Source: Omnitrophica bacterium RIFCSPLOWO2_01_FULL_45_10b (lineage in GTDB: Bacteria > Omnitrophota > Omnitrophia > Omnitrophales > Danuiimicrobiaceae). From it: a stretch of DNA of 35,464 nt. The stretch is from assembly GCA_001804205.1 (NCBI GenBank), contig MHFM01000009.1, positions 21,730 through 57,193 of the forward strand. The letters run 5' to 3'. The first letter of the stretch is position 1. Each line of letters begins with the position of its first letter. The translations under genes were made by a program, and so were the position numbers. Shown here in pieces: positions 12,922 to 19,914 of this stretch. The notes under the pieces were generated by a model, which saw only the letters and a program-made list of their open reading frames with translations, made no database searches and was not told where the DNA came from.

Positions 12922-13860
12922 ATGATCAAAAAGATTACCGCTGTATTAGGTTTTTTCTTCCTCGTTATTCTATTAATCATTCTGACCAGCGGTTTTTGGC
13001 TGCGGCCGGTTCTTGCCGCAGCGCTTTCCAAGGTCACAGGTTTTCCAGCAACCATTCAAAAGATCCATTTCGATTTACCAAGTTCACAGTTCGGAATTTA
13101 CGGGATCGAGTTAAAAAATCCAGCCGGTTTTGGAAAAGAAAGGTTTGCATTTATTCCCGAAGCGTACGTCGATTTTAGTTTGCGAGAGTTTCTCTCTAGC
13201 CGCAAGTTTCATTTTCAGGAAATTCGATTTAATATTGATGAAGTCACCATTGTTAAAAATGCTTCGGGGCAAACCAATATTTCTCAATTGACCGCGCTTA
13301 AAAAACAAAAGAGTGAACTGAAGCAAGAAACGGAAGCCGTCAAACAAGCCCCTTCGCCTCAGGCGCTTAATTTTTTTGTTGATCGCTTAGACCTTACCGT
13401 TCGGCGTGTTCGATACGTGGACTACACGATGCCGAAACCGCTTGAAAAAGAAATCGACATCCATATGGATCATGAAATATTTCTTGGAATTTCGAATCCT
13501 TTAGATATCGTTCGGATTATTGTCTTGAAGGTTATTTACAAAGCCGCCCTTGGAAATTTGAATGTTCCGGTGGCCCAGTTAAAAGAACATCTCGATGTTT
13601 CGCTGGCCTTAGGGCAGGATCTTGCGAAGCAAGGTACAGAAATCGCTCAGGCCATGGGGGCTGACGTATTCAGCGAAGGCACGAAAATGGTGGAGCAGGT
13701 TAGCGGAACCCTGCCGGTTTCTAATCCGATCGTAGACGAGACGGTTCAGAACGTTAAAAAGAAAACCGATGGTATTTTTCGGGGCGCAAGCCAGTTACTG
13801 AAGAGTACCGCCGAATCCATTGAAGAAAAGACAAAGCTCTCCTCTTCTTCCAATCGTTAG
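12922..13860 (+). CDS. AsmA-like envelope protein
   Basis: Protein of 312 residues anchored by one N-terminal hydrophobic helix (ITAVLGFFFLVILLIILTSG), with the rest predicted outside the cytoplasm. The segment after it, VTGFPATIQKIHFDLPSSQ, then GIYGIELKNPAGF and QEIRFNIDEVTIVKNASGQTN, follows the AsmA/DUF748-like beta-groove pattern of proteins thought to affect lipid transport to the outer membrane. The C-terminal third is helical and charged with a Ser-rich end. A TTG start at 12865 would add 19 residues before the membrane helix; the ATG at 12922 is preferred although no Shine-Dalgarno precedes it. A TATTAT box about 30 bases upstream could be its promoter. Confidence 0.7.
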   Translation: MIKKITAVLGFFFLVILLIILTSGFWLRPVLAAALSKVTGFPATIQKIHFDLPSSQFGIYGIELKNPAGFGKERFAFIPEAYVDFSLREFLSSRKFHFQEIRFNIDEVTIVKNASGQTNISQLTALKKQKSELKQETEAVKQAPSPQALNFFVDRLDLTVRRVRYVDYTMPKPLEKEIDIHMDHEIFLGISNPLDIVRIIVLKVIYKAALGNLNVPVAQLKEHLDVSLALGQDLAKQGTEIAQAMGADVFSEGTKMVEQVSGTLPVSNPIVDETVQNVKKKTDGIFRGASQLLKSTAESIEEKTKLSSSSNR

Positions 13861-13913
13861 TTTTTCTCTCCAAATCCCCTCTTTTTTGTTATATTTAGAA
13901 GCATTCTTATTTT

Positions 13914-14894
13914 ATGAAGTGCAAACGCCGGGAAGCAAAGAAAAAGCAGGTAACAATTGGCCTGATTCAGATGAAGGCTAGCCCTGCGCCCGAGCCCAAT
14001 CTTACCAAAGCGGTCGAGATGGTTCGTAAAGCTGCTCGAAAGGGCGCTCAAATTATTTCACTTCAGGAACTTTTCAAAACACGTTATTTTCCTCAAACGC
14101 GAGGCTCTTCTTATTTCAAGCTTTCCGAAACGATCCCCAGTCCTACGAGCGAAGTATTCCGCCGATTGGCTTACGAATTGAAGGTGGTTATCATTGTTCC
14201 CATTTTTGAACGCCAAGGAAGGAAGTATTATAATGCAGCGATTATCATTGATGCGGATGGGAACATCGTTGGCAAATACCGAAAAATGCATTTGCCGAAT
14301 GATCCTTATTTTTATGAAAAACATTACTTTAGCCCCGGCGATTCCGCGTTTAATAGCTATGAAACGAAATACGGAAAAATCGGGGTTTTAATTTGCTGGG
14401 ATCAATGGTTTCCGGAAGCAGCGCGCGCCATTGCAATGTCCGGTGCACAAATTATATTTTACCCTACCGCCATCGGCTGGAATTCGAGCGATCCAAAGCG
14501 CATGCGTCAAAATGAATTAAACGCATGGCAAATCATTCAGCGTGCTCACGCCATTGCCAATGGAGTGTATGTGGCAGCGGTAAATCGCGTAGGGCGTGAA
14601 GAAGCGCTTACATTTTGGGGGCATTCGTTTGTGGCAGGCCCTTTTGGCGAGATGGTGGCTCAAGCGAGTGAAAATCAGGAGGAAATTTTGATTGCGGTTT
14701 GCGATTTGTCGAAAATCGAAAAAATTAGAAAAGTTTGGCCGTTTTTAAAATCCTTGAGGTCAGATGTTTATGGTGGGCTTGGACGTCATTGCCCCTACGA
14801 GGCCCCGTATTGGGGCGAGACAGCGTTCCAAAGGAGGTCGAAGCAATCTATGACCGGGATTGCTTCGTCGTCCCAGAGGGACTCCTCGCAATGA
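13914..14894 (+). CDS. aguB: N-carbamoylputrescine amidase
   Basis: Nitrilase-superfamily amidohydrolase of 326 residues that converts N-carbamoylputrescine to putrescine, CO2 and ammonia. The catalytic triad is visible as Glu52 (LQELFKTRYF), Lys124 (KYRKMHLPND) and Cys161 (LICWDQWFPEAAR). The usual family end is VWPFLKSLRSDVYGGLG; the remaining about 37 residues come from a palindromic repeat (14784-14896) and are probably a recent non-native tail. Its TGA stop overlaps the aguA start as ATGA, also inside that repeat. AguB and AguA together form the agmatine route to putrescine. Confidence 0.93.
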   Translation: MKCKRREAKKKQVTIGLIQMKASPAPEPNLTKAVEMVRKAARKGAQIISLQELFKTRYFPQTRGSSYFKLSETIPSPTSEVFRRLAYELKVVIIVPIFERQGRKYYNAAIIIDADGNIVGKYRKMHLPNDPYFYEKHYFSPGDSAFNSYETKYGKIGVLICWDQWFPEAARAIAMSGAQIIFYPTAIGWNSSDPKRMRQNELNAWQIIQRAHAIANGVYVAAVNRVGREEALTFWGHSFVAGPFGEMVAQASENQEEILIAVCDLSKIEKIRKVWPFLKSLRSDVYGGLGRHCPYEAPYWGETAFQRRSKQSMTGIASSSQRDSSQ

Positions 14895-14896
14895 CG
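14784..14896. repeat. REP-like palindromic element, copy A3, at the aguB/aguA junction
   Basis: CGTCATTGC (14784-14792) and CTCGCAATGACG (14885-14896) form the ends, with GAAGCAATC and GATTGCTTC in between. The element encodes the AguB tail, and its right end CGCAATGACG supplies both the aguB stop TGA and the aguA start ATG. Confidence 0.8.
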
Positions 14897-16006
14897 ACGC
14901 CAACGAAGCTTGGTTACCGAATGCCGGCCGAATGGGAACCCCATGAGGCCACTTGGCTTTCCTGGCCTCACGATTTGGAAACTTGGCCCAAAGAATTGGC
15001 TCAGGTGGAGGATGCTTATCTTGATATCATCGCGCGCATTCATGAAGGGGAGAAAGTTCATGTTCTCGTTGAAAATCAATCCGCCCAAGATTATGTTTCC
15101 AAAAAGTTAAAGCAGAGGTCTTTTGTCAAAAATGTTTTCCTTCATCAAGTTGAAACGGACAGCCCTTGGATTCGCGATTATGGGCCGATTTTTCTTCTTT
15201 CCGAGATTGCTTCAGTCGCTTCGCTCCCTCGCAATGACGTCATTGCGAGCATCCGCCGTCTGGGGTGGCGGAAAGCGAAGCAATCTCGGAAACTCGCTTG
15301 CTCAACTTGGAGGTTTAATGCCTGGGGGCATAAATATAAATCGTTTGAAAAAGATAATCTTATACCTGAAAAAATCGCAGGTTTTACGAAGGCAAAACAA
15401 TTTCCGGTCGACATGGTTTTAGAAAGCGGTTCTATTGATGTCAACGGCCTTGGTTCTTGCCTTGCGACGGAGCAATGCCTTTTGAATCCAAATCGAAATC
15501 CCAGCTTGGGGCGTAACGAAATCGAACAATATCTTGCGGCTTTTTTGGGCATTCGTCATATGATTTGGCTTCACGGAGGGATTGCCGGCGATGATACAGA
15601 CGGACATGTGGATGAGGTGGCGCGCTTTGTTGGCCCCAAAAGCATTGTTTATGCCTCGCCGGAAGATTCCAGTAATGAGAATTTTGATACGCTTCAAAAA
15701 AATTTGAAATGTCTCTGCGATGCTCGGAATCAAAAAGGCGATTGCTTGGAACTTATCCCTTTGCCCATGCCGCGCAAAATTCAAGCGGGTAAAATGGAGT
15801 TGCCGGCGAGTTACGCAAATTTTTATATCGCTAACCAGTCGGTTTTGGTGCCCATTTTTGACGATTCAAATGATACAAAAGCATTGGGAATTTTAAAAGA
15901 CCTGTTTCCAAATCGGAACGTAGTGGGGATTAAAGCGATTCCTTTAATTTACGGACAAGGCACCGTTCATTGCATTACCCAGCAAGAGCCTCTTCATGAA
16001 GCTTAG
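14891..16006 (+). CDS. aguA: Agmatine deiminase
   Basis: Peptidylarginine-deiminase-fold enzyme of 371 residues that hydrolyses agmatine to N-carbamoylputrescine. MPAEWEPHEATWLSWP is the typical N-terminal region. Active-site signatures are DSPWIRDYGPIF, ESGSIDVNG, GDDTDGHVDEVARF and the nucleophile Cys361 in GTVHCITQQEP. Between PIFLLSE and KLACSTWRFNAWG about 30 residues come from an in-frame palindromic repeat (15201-15289). In relatives a short turn usually joins these strands, so the insertion is probably tolerated in a surface loop. The frame is open further upstream to 14735, but the ATG at 14891 fits the family start. The last 11 bases overlap the next gene. Confidence 0.93.
   Translation: MTTPTKLGYRMPAEWEPHEATWLSWPHDLETWPKELAQVEDAYLDIIARIHEGEKVHVLVENQSAQDYVSKKLKQRSFVKNVFLHQVETDSPWIRDYGPIFLLSEIASVASLPRNDVIASIRRLGWRKAKQSRKLACSTWRFNAWGHKYKSFEKDNLIPEKIAGFTKAKQFPVDMVLESGSIDVNGLGSCLATEQCLLNPNRNPSLGRNEIEQYLAAFLGIRHMIWLHGGIAGDDTDGHVDEVARFVGPKSIVYASPEDSSNENFDTLQKNLKCLCDARNQKGDCLELIPLPMPRKIQAGKMELPASYANFYIANQSVLVPIFDDSNDTKALGILKDLFPNRNVVGIKAIPLIYGQGTVHCITQQEPLHEA
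15201..15289. repeat. REP-like palindromic element, copy A4, inside aguA
   Basis: The outer arms CCGAGATTGCTTC (15201-15213) and GAAGCAATCTCGG (15277-15289) are perfect complements. The centre is the palindrome CTCGCAATGACGTCATTGCGAG at 15228-15249. The order is inside-out compared with other copies, in which TCATTGCGAG forms the outer ends. Length 89 bases; the segment stays in frame with aguA. Confidence 0.85.
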
Positions 16007-16925
16007 AAAAGTAAGAATCAGAACGATAGAATTTCTTCAATACCTTACCTTTCGTGTGCTTTGTTTTCTTCTCAATTTGATTCCGTTTGATGCGGCCATG
16101 GCATTGGGCCGATGGGGCGGGAGGCTTCTTTATGCTTTTCTTTCGAAATATCGCCGCGTGGCGCTTGAGAACTTGCATTTTGCCTTTGCCGGCGTAAAAA
16201 CCGAAGACGAAATCAAAAAAGTTGCCCTCCAATCTTTTGAAAATTTAGGCTATTTCGCCATTGAACTCATCCGGATTCCGAAAATCGTGAAGGATCTTAA
16301 AAAATACATCAAGATTCAAAATGAAGAAACCGTTTTTAAAGCCCTTGAGCGCGGGAAAGGGGTTATTTTGATTGTTTCTCATTTCGGTAATTGGGAATGG
16401 ATGGGTGTTGCGGCAGGTAAGCGGGTGCGAGAAAAAGGCGTGACCATTAATGCGATTGCGCGTGTGCTTGGGAACCTTTTTCTGTACCGCTATGCGGTCA
16501 AGAAACTGCGCGGGGCAACGGGGCTTAGAACGGTTGATAAAAAAGGGGCTGCGCGCGAGGCGGTGAAACTTCTTGAGCAGAATGAAATCGTCTGCGTTTT
16601 AATCGATCAGCATGAACGTTACGGAAGCGTTCCGGTTCCTTATTTCGGGCGCGATGCCTGGACCACAAGCCTGCCCGCCGTAATGGCTTTGAAGAAAGGC
16701 GCCGCCGTTATCCCCGTTTTTTCTTTCCGAGAAAAAGGGAAGCCAACCATTGTGAAATTAGGCGAAGCCTTTCGAGCGATTGAGACCGGTGATTATGAGC
16801 GCGATGTGATTGCCAATACGGCTCAATATGTTAAAGCCATTGAAGAAGTGGTCCGCAAACGCCCCGCCGATTGGCTTTGGATGCATGCGCGCTGGCGTTC
16901 CTCACGAACAGAAAAATTAAGATGA
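15996..16925 (+). CDS. LpxL/HtrB-family lysophospholipid (lipid A) acyltransferase
   Basis: Inner-membrane acyltransferase of 309 residues resembling the LpxL/LpxM family, which adds secondary acyl chains to lipid A. The N-terminus has a hydrophobic helix (LTFRVLCFLLNLIPF), and the catalytic HxxxxE motif is in VSHFGNWEWMG, followed by VCVLIDQHERYG and VPYFGRDAWTTSLPAVMA, all typical. It indicates a diderm envelope with lipid A or a similar lipid, though other acceptors are possible. It overlaps the end of aguA by 11 bases, and its TGA overlaps the next start as ATGA, so it is part of a tight operon. No repeat is inserted at this ATGA. Confidence 0.88.
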   Translation: MKLRKVRIRTIEFLQYLTFRVLCFLLNLIPFDAAMALGRWGGRLLYAFLSKYRRVALENLHFAFAGVKTEDEIKKVALQSFENLGYFAIELIRIPKIVKDLKKYIKIQNEETVFKALERGKGVILIVSHFGNWEWMGVAAGKRVREKGVTINAIARVLGNLFLYRYAVKKLRGATGLRTVDKKGAAREAVKLLEQNEIVCVLIDQHERYGSVPVPYFGRDAWTTSLPAVMALKKGAAVIPVFSFREKGKPTIVKLGEAFRAIETGDYERDVIANTAQYVKAIEEVVRKRPADWLWMHARWRSSRTEKLR

Positions 16926-17644
16926 GACTCCAGAGTTTTTTATCACAAGCCGGAATTGCAAGCCGCCGGAGCGTTGTCCAGGAATTGGAAGCGGGCAAAA
17001 TAAAAGTCAATGGGGAAGTCGTTCGAATTCCTTCATATCCTATTTTTCCCGGAAAAGATCGCGTTACTTATTTAGACCGGGAAATAGGAATTTCTACGAA
17101 CAAGCTTTATTTTTTATTTCATAAGCCCAAGGGCGTCATCACGACGGCAAAAGATACACACGGCCGAAAAACAGTTTTGGATTATTTCAAAGAGGTCAAA
17201 GAAAGGCTTTATCCGGTCGGCCGTCTCGATCAAGATACGACCGGGCTTTTGCTTTTAACAAATGATGGGGATCTCGCGCATAAACTTTCACATCCTCGTT
17301 ATGGAGTTGAAAAAGTTTATGAGGCGGTTTTGGACAAAGAGATTTCTAAAACTGAAATAGAACAATTACAAAAAGGAGTTTTAATTGAAGGTGAGCAAAC
17401 GGCCCCGTGCCGAATTAAACTAATCAGTACGCAAGAGAAGCAAAGTAAGGTTGAAATTATACTTCATGAAGGCCGAAAGCGGCAAATTCGAGTCATGTTT
17501 CAATCGATTGGAATTCGCGTCATTGATTTGCATCGGAAGCAGTACGGGCCTTTAATCTTAAAAGGGCTTCCGCCGGGAAAGAAACGGCCGCTTCATGCCG
17601 ATGAATTAAAGACGCTTCAGAAAGCCATTTCAAACAAAAATTAG
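16922..17644 (+). CDS. RsuA/RluB-family pseudouridine synthase
   Basis: rRNA pseudouridine synthase of 240 residues. The N-terminal S4 RNA-binding domain (MRLQSFLSQAGIASRRSVVQ, GKIKVNGEVV) is followed by the catalytic domain with VGRLDQDTTGLLLLTNDGDL, in which the Asp of RLDQDTTG is the nucleophile, and by EGRKRQIRVMFQSIG near the end. The family modifies one uridine in 16S (RsuA) or 23S (RluB/E/F) rRNA; RluB is likely, but the target cannot be settled here. The ATG at 16922 forms an ATGA overlap with the acyltransferase stop, implying translational coupling. Confidence 0.9.
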   Translation: MRLQSFLSQAGIASRRSVVQELEAGKIKVNGEVVRIPSYPIFPGKDRVTYLDREIGISTNKLYFLFHKPKGVITTAKDTHGRKTVLDYFKEVKERLYPVGRLDQDTTGLLLLTNDGDLAHKLSHPRYGVEKVYEAVLDKEISKTEIEQLQKGVLIEGEQTAPCRIKLISTQEKQSKVEIILHEGRKRQIRVMFQSIGIRVIDLHRKQYGPLILKGLPPGKKRPLHADELKTLQKAISNKN

Positions 17645-17653
17645 GAGGATGAA

Positions 17654-18139
17654 GTGCCTGAGAAAAAAGTCTCTGAATCTCGAACGGAAATGAGCCAGTT
17701 GATGATGCCGCAGCATGCCAATATTGCCGGCACGGTTTACGGCGGCGTTATTCTTTCAATTGCAGATGGTGTGGCCTATGTTTGTGCGGCCCGCCATGCT
17801 GGTCCTAATTGTGTTACTGTTTCAGTCGACCAAGTTGATTTCAGAGAGCCTATCCGAATTGGTGAGCTCGTGAACTTTAAGGCATCCATCAATTATGTGG
17901 GCCGCACCTCGATGGAAGTTGGAATTCGAATTGAAGCAGAGAATTTAAAGACAGGCAAAAAACGACATACCAATTCCTGCTATTTCACGATGGTTTCATT
18001 GGATGAATCAGGAAAACCAACTCCCGTACCGCGTTTGATTTGCGAAACTCAGGTTGAAAAGAAAAGATGTAAAGAAGGCCAAATCCGCCGCGAACACGCC
18101 CGCGAACTCGCCGAGAAACGCAAACAAGCCGGGCTTTAA
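17654..18139 (+). CDS. Acyl-CoA thioesterase, hotdog fold (YciA/BACH-like)
   Basis: Hotdog-fold thioesterase of 161 residues that hydrolyses acyl-CoA. MMPQHANIAGTVYGGVILSIADGVAYVCAARHAG carries the Asn and Asp region typical of YciA/BACH-type enzymes, and VDQVDFREPIRIGELVNFKASINYVGRTSMEV completes the domain. The C-terminal 35 residues are a charged helix (REHARELAEKRKQ). It starts at a GTG with AGGAGG six bases upstream, 9 bases after the preceding gene, and ends the operon that began with aguB. Chain-length preference is unknown. Confidence 0.88.
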   Translation: MPEKKVSESRTEMSQLMMPQHANIAGTVYGGVILSIADGVAYVCAARHAGPNCVTVSVDQVDFREPIRIGELVNFKASINYVGRTSMEVGIRIEAENLKTGKKRHTNSCYFTMVSLDESGKPTPVPRLICETQVEKKRCKEGQIRREHARELAEKRKQAGL

Positions 18140-18145
18140 TATTAA

Positions 18146-18523
18146 TTAATTCGAATACGAAACGTAGGCTTCGGGGCCTTCCCACACAACGACTTCAGAT
18201 AACTCCGAGTTTTGCCTGACGGCAGGTTTGTTTAATTCCCCAAAAAACCATTTGGCGATATTTTCAGAGGTGGGATTGATTTTATCGAAAGGTGAGACTT
18301 CATTGATGTAGCGATGATCGAACCGCGCGGCTAATTCGCGAATTGCTTTTTCAACGTGGACGTAATCAACTCCGATATCTTCGTGGTCCAGTTTCGCGCA
18401 TTTAAACTTCGCCTCCACCTTCCATGAATGGCCGTGCAAAGGTTCCGGCGCCCCTTTATATTCTCTTAAATTATGAGCCGCTTCAAAGCGGGCTTCGACG
18501 CGTATAATAAACTGTTCTGCCAT
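18146..18523 (-). CDS. 6-pyruvoyl-tetrahydropterin synthase / QueD-like protein, PTPS-III-like active site
   Basis: T-fold protein of 125 residues. Zinc ligands are present in FEAAHNL and LHGHSWKVE, and GVDYVHVEKAIRELAARFDHRYIN and NPTSENIAKWFF fit the family. The catalytic Cys of QueD and PTPS, normally four residues before the first His of HGH, is replaced: the segment reads YKGAPEPLHGH, with Pro at that place and Glu next to it. A Glu there is reported for PTPS-III proteins that substitute for FolB in folate synthesis, so a folate role is a real alternative to queuosine. Near the C-terminus, KPAVRQNS is encoded by a TGCCTGACGGCAGG-like palindromic oligomer. It is convergent with the thioesterase. 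Confidence 0.8.
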   Translation of the reverse strand: MAEQFIIRVEARFEAAHNLREYKGAPEPLHGHSWKVEAKFKCAKLDHEDIGVDYVHVEKAIRELAARFDHRYINEVSPFDKINPTSENIAKWFFGELNKPAVRQNSELSEVVVWEGPEAYVSYSN

Positions 18524-18547
18524 AAGATTTTCCTTTTGCAGCCTCCC

Positions 18548-18576
18548 TAGACAAATAAGAACACGTATTGTATAGT
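18548..18576 (+). promoter_or_regulatory. Sigma-70 promoter of trxA
   Basis: TAGACA (18548-18553), a 17-base spacer and TATAGT (18571-18576) give a good consensus match. The leader to the trxA ATG would be about 70 bases and contains a short GTCCG/CGGAC hairpin at 18601-18621. Confidence 0.6.
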
Positions 18577-18653
18577 ATCACCTTCTTCTCTTCAATATGA
18601 GTCCGCCCCCATTGGTTCGGACAATTCAGCGCAATTGTGAAAGGAGTTAAGTG

Positions 18654-18977
18654 ATGTCAGAAGCTGTATTTACAGATGGCAATTTTAAGTCTGAAGTTTT
18701 GGATTCAAAGATACCGGTTCTCGTTGATTTCTGGGCCGAATGGTGCGCTCCCTGCCGAATGGTGGCACCCATCGTTGAAAAGCTCGCCAAAGAGTACGCT
18801 GGAAAATTAAAAGTCGGCAAAATCAATGTAGATGATAACTCCCAAACGCCAACGCAGTACGGGGTTCAAGGGATTCCTACTTTAATTTTCTTTAAAGGCG
18901 GCCAAGTAGCCAAGCAAGTGGTTGGATTTCAGCCGGAACAAAAACTGAAAAGCGTCATTGACGAGCTTTTAGAATAA
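18654..18977 (+). CDS. trxA: Thioredoxin
   Basis: Thioredoxin of 107 residues, a cytoplasmic disulfide reductant. PVLVDFWAEWCAPCRMVAPI holds the redox site Cys31-Ala-Pro-Cys34; the usual sequence is CGPC, so Gly is replaced by Ala. The cis-proline region is GIPTLIFFKGG and the buried Asp is in VDFWAEW. A GTG one codon upstream is possible; the ATG has AAGGAG seven bases before it. It probably leads a transcript that continues into the radical SAM gene 15 bases downstream. CAPC occurs in some natural thioredoxins and should raise no doubt about identity. Confidence 0.95.
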   Translation: MSEAVFTDGNFKSEVLDSKIPVLVDFWAEWCAPCRMVAPIVEKLAKEYAGKLKVGKINVDDNSQTPTQYGVQGIPTLIFFKGGQVAKQVVGFQPEQKLKSVIDELLE

Positions 18978-18992
18978 TTTTCGTTTGGGAAT

Positions 18993-19877
18993 ATGGAAAA
19001 AGTAATGGAATATCAATTGCCGGTGTTGGGAACCAACGGATTTCCGCTCCAAGATGCCGCTGTGTACGGCCCGATTCATTCGCGCCGTTACGGTCACTCG
19101 CTCGGAATTAATCCGCTTCCCGTGTCTTATAAGTTTTGCGATTTTGATTGCGTGTACTGTCAATATGGCTGGACACCTCGGACTTTGACGCGGTCGGCGG
19201 CAAAGACTGAGGAGTCCTCAGCCCCGACCGGGCTGAGGGCGCCGCGTCCCGGCAATTCAGTTCAGAAAACAGATGAAAAATTAAAACGCCTTCCTGATCT
19301 TCTTTCTGAAATCAAAGTGTCGTTTCAAAAAATGATTGCCGAAAAAACTCCGGTTGATGTCATTACAATTGCAGGCAACGGCGAACCAACCATTTATCCT
19401 CAATTTTTGGAATTCGTGAAAGGGCTTTTAAAACTACGCGATGAGTACTATCCGGGCGTGAACATCGGAATTTTATCGGATGCTTCCCAGTGCCACCGGC
19501 CTGAAATTAAAGAGGCACTTGAACTGCTTGATGAACGCTGCATGAAATTGGACGGCGGGGACCCCGAAACAATCCGGGCCATCAATAAGCCCACACACGG
19601 GTTTGATTTTTCGCGAATGCTCAAGGCCTTAAAAGAATTGCGCGAGATTACCATTCAAAGTTTGTTTGTGCAGGGAAGTTGCGATAATACCAATCCCCGC
19701 CAAGTCGAGCACTGGGCGGAAGAAATTAGTTTTATCCGGCCTCAGGCTGTGCAAGTTTATACCATTGACCGGCCGCCGGCAGACAGCGGAATTGAAGCAG
19801 TGCCAATGGTGCGGCTTCGCGAAATTGCCAAGTTTTGCAAAAAAATGACGGGCATTACCGCAGAAGTATTTGATTAA
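18993..19877 (+). CDS. Radical SAM protein (COG0731-like Fe-S oxidoreductase)
   Basis: Radical SAM enzyme of 294 residues. After VYGPIHSRRYGHSLGINPLP comes the 4Fe-4S motif CDFDCVYC (C-x3-C-x2-C), then ITIAGNGEPTIYPQF, the GGE-like SAM site, and NIGILSDASQCHRPE. This matches an uncharacterised family of short radical SAM proteins related to the wybutosine-type COG0731 group; its substrate is unknown. Directly after QYGW an insert of about 25 residues is encoded by a palindromic repeat (19187-19248), in frame. A second Met lies at codon 5. Ribosome-binding sequence is poor (TTTGGGAAT). Confidence 0.8.
   Translation: MEKVMEYQLPVLGTNGFPLQDAAVYGPIHSRRYGHSLGINPLPVSYKFCDFDCVYCQYGWTPRTLTRSAAKTEESSAPTGLRAPRPGNSVQKTDEKLKRLPDLLSEIKVSFQKMIAEKTPVDVITIAGNGEPTIYPQFLEFVKGLLKLRDEYYPGVNIGILSDASQCHRPEIKEALELLDERCMKLDGGDPETIRAINKPTHGFDFSRMLKALKELREITIQSLFVQGSCDNTNPRQVEHWAEEISFIRPQAVQVYTIDRPPADSGIEAVPMVRLREIAKFCKKMTGITAEVFD
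19187..19248. repeat. Palindromic insert inside the radical SAM gene
   Basis: GACGCGG (19187-19193) and CCGCGTC (19242-19248) frame two inner palindromes, CTGAGGAGTCCTCAG (19207-19221) and CAGCCC/GGGCTG around CGACC. The segment is GC-rich compared with its surroundings and interrupts the region just after the Fe-S cluster motif. Confidence 0.65.
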
Positions 19878-19914
19878 TTATGACGACAATGACGGTATTA
19901 AGGAGATTTGAGAA

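Noticed and set aside
14795..15552. Open frames containing RHCEES or RGSEATEAIS-like strings opposite aguB/aguA
   Set aside because: These are the usual chance translations of the TCATTGCGAG repeat family, not genes.
18654..18977. Thioredoxin CAPC site as a novel redox variant
   Set aside because: Gly-to-Ala here is a known natural variation; all other thioredoxin features are normal.
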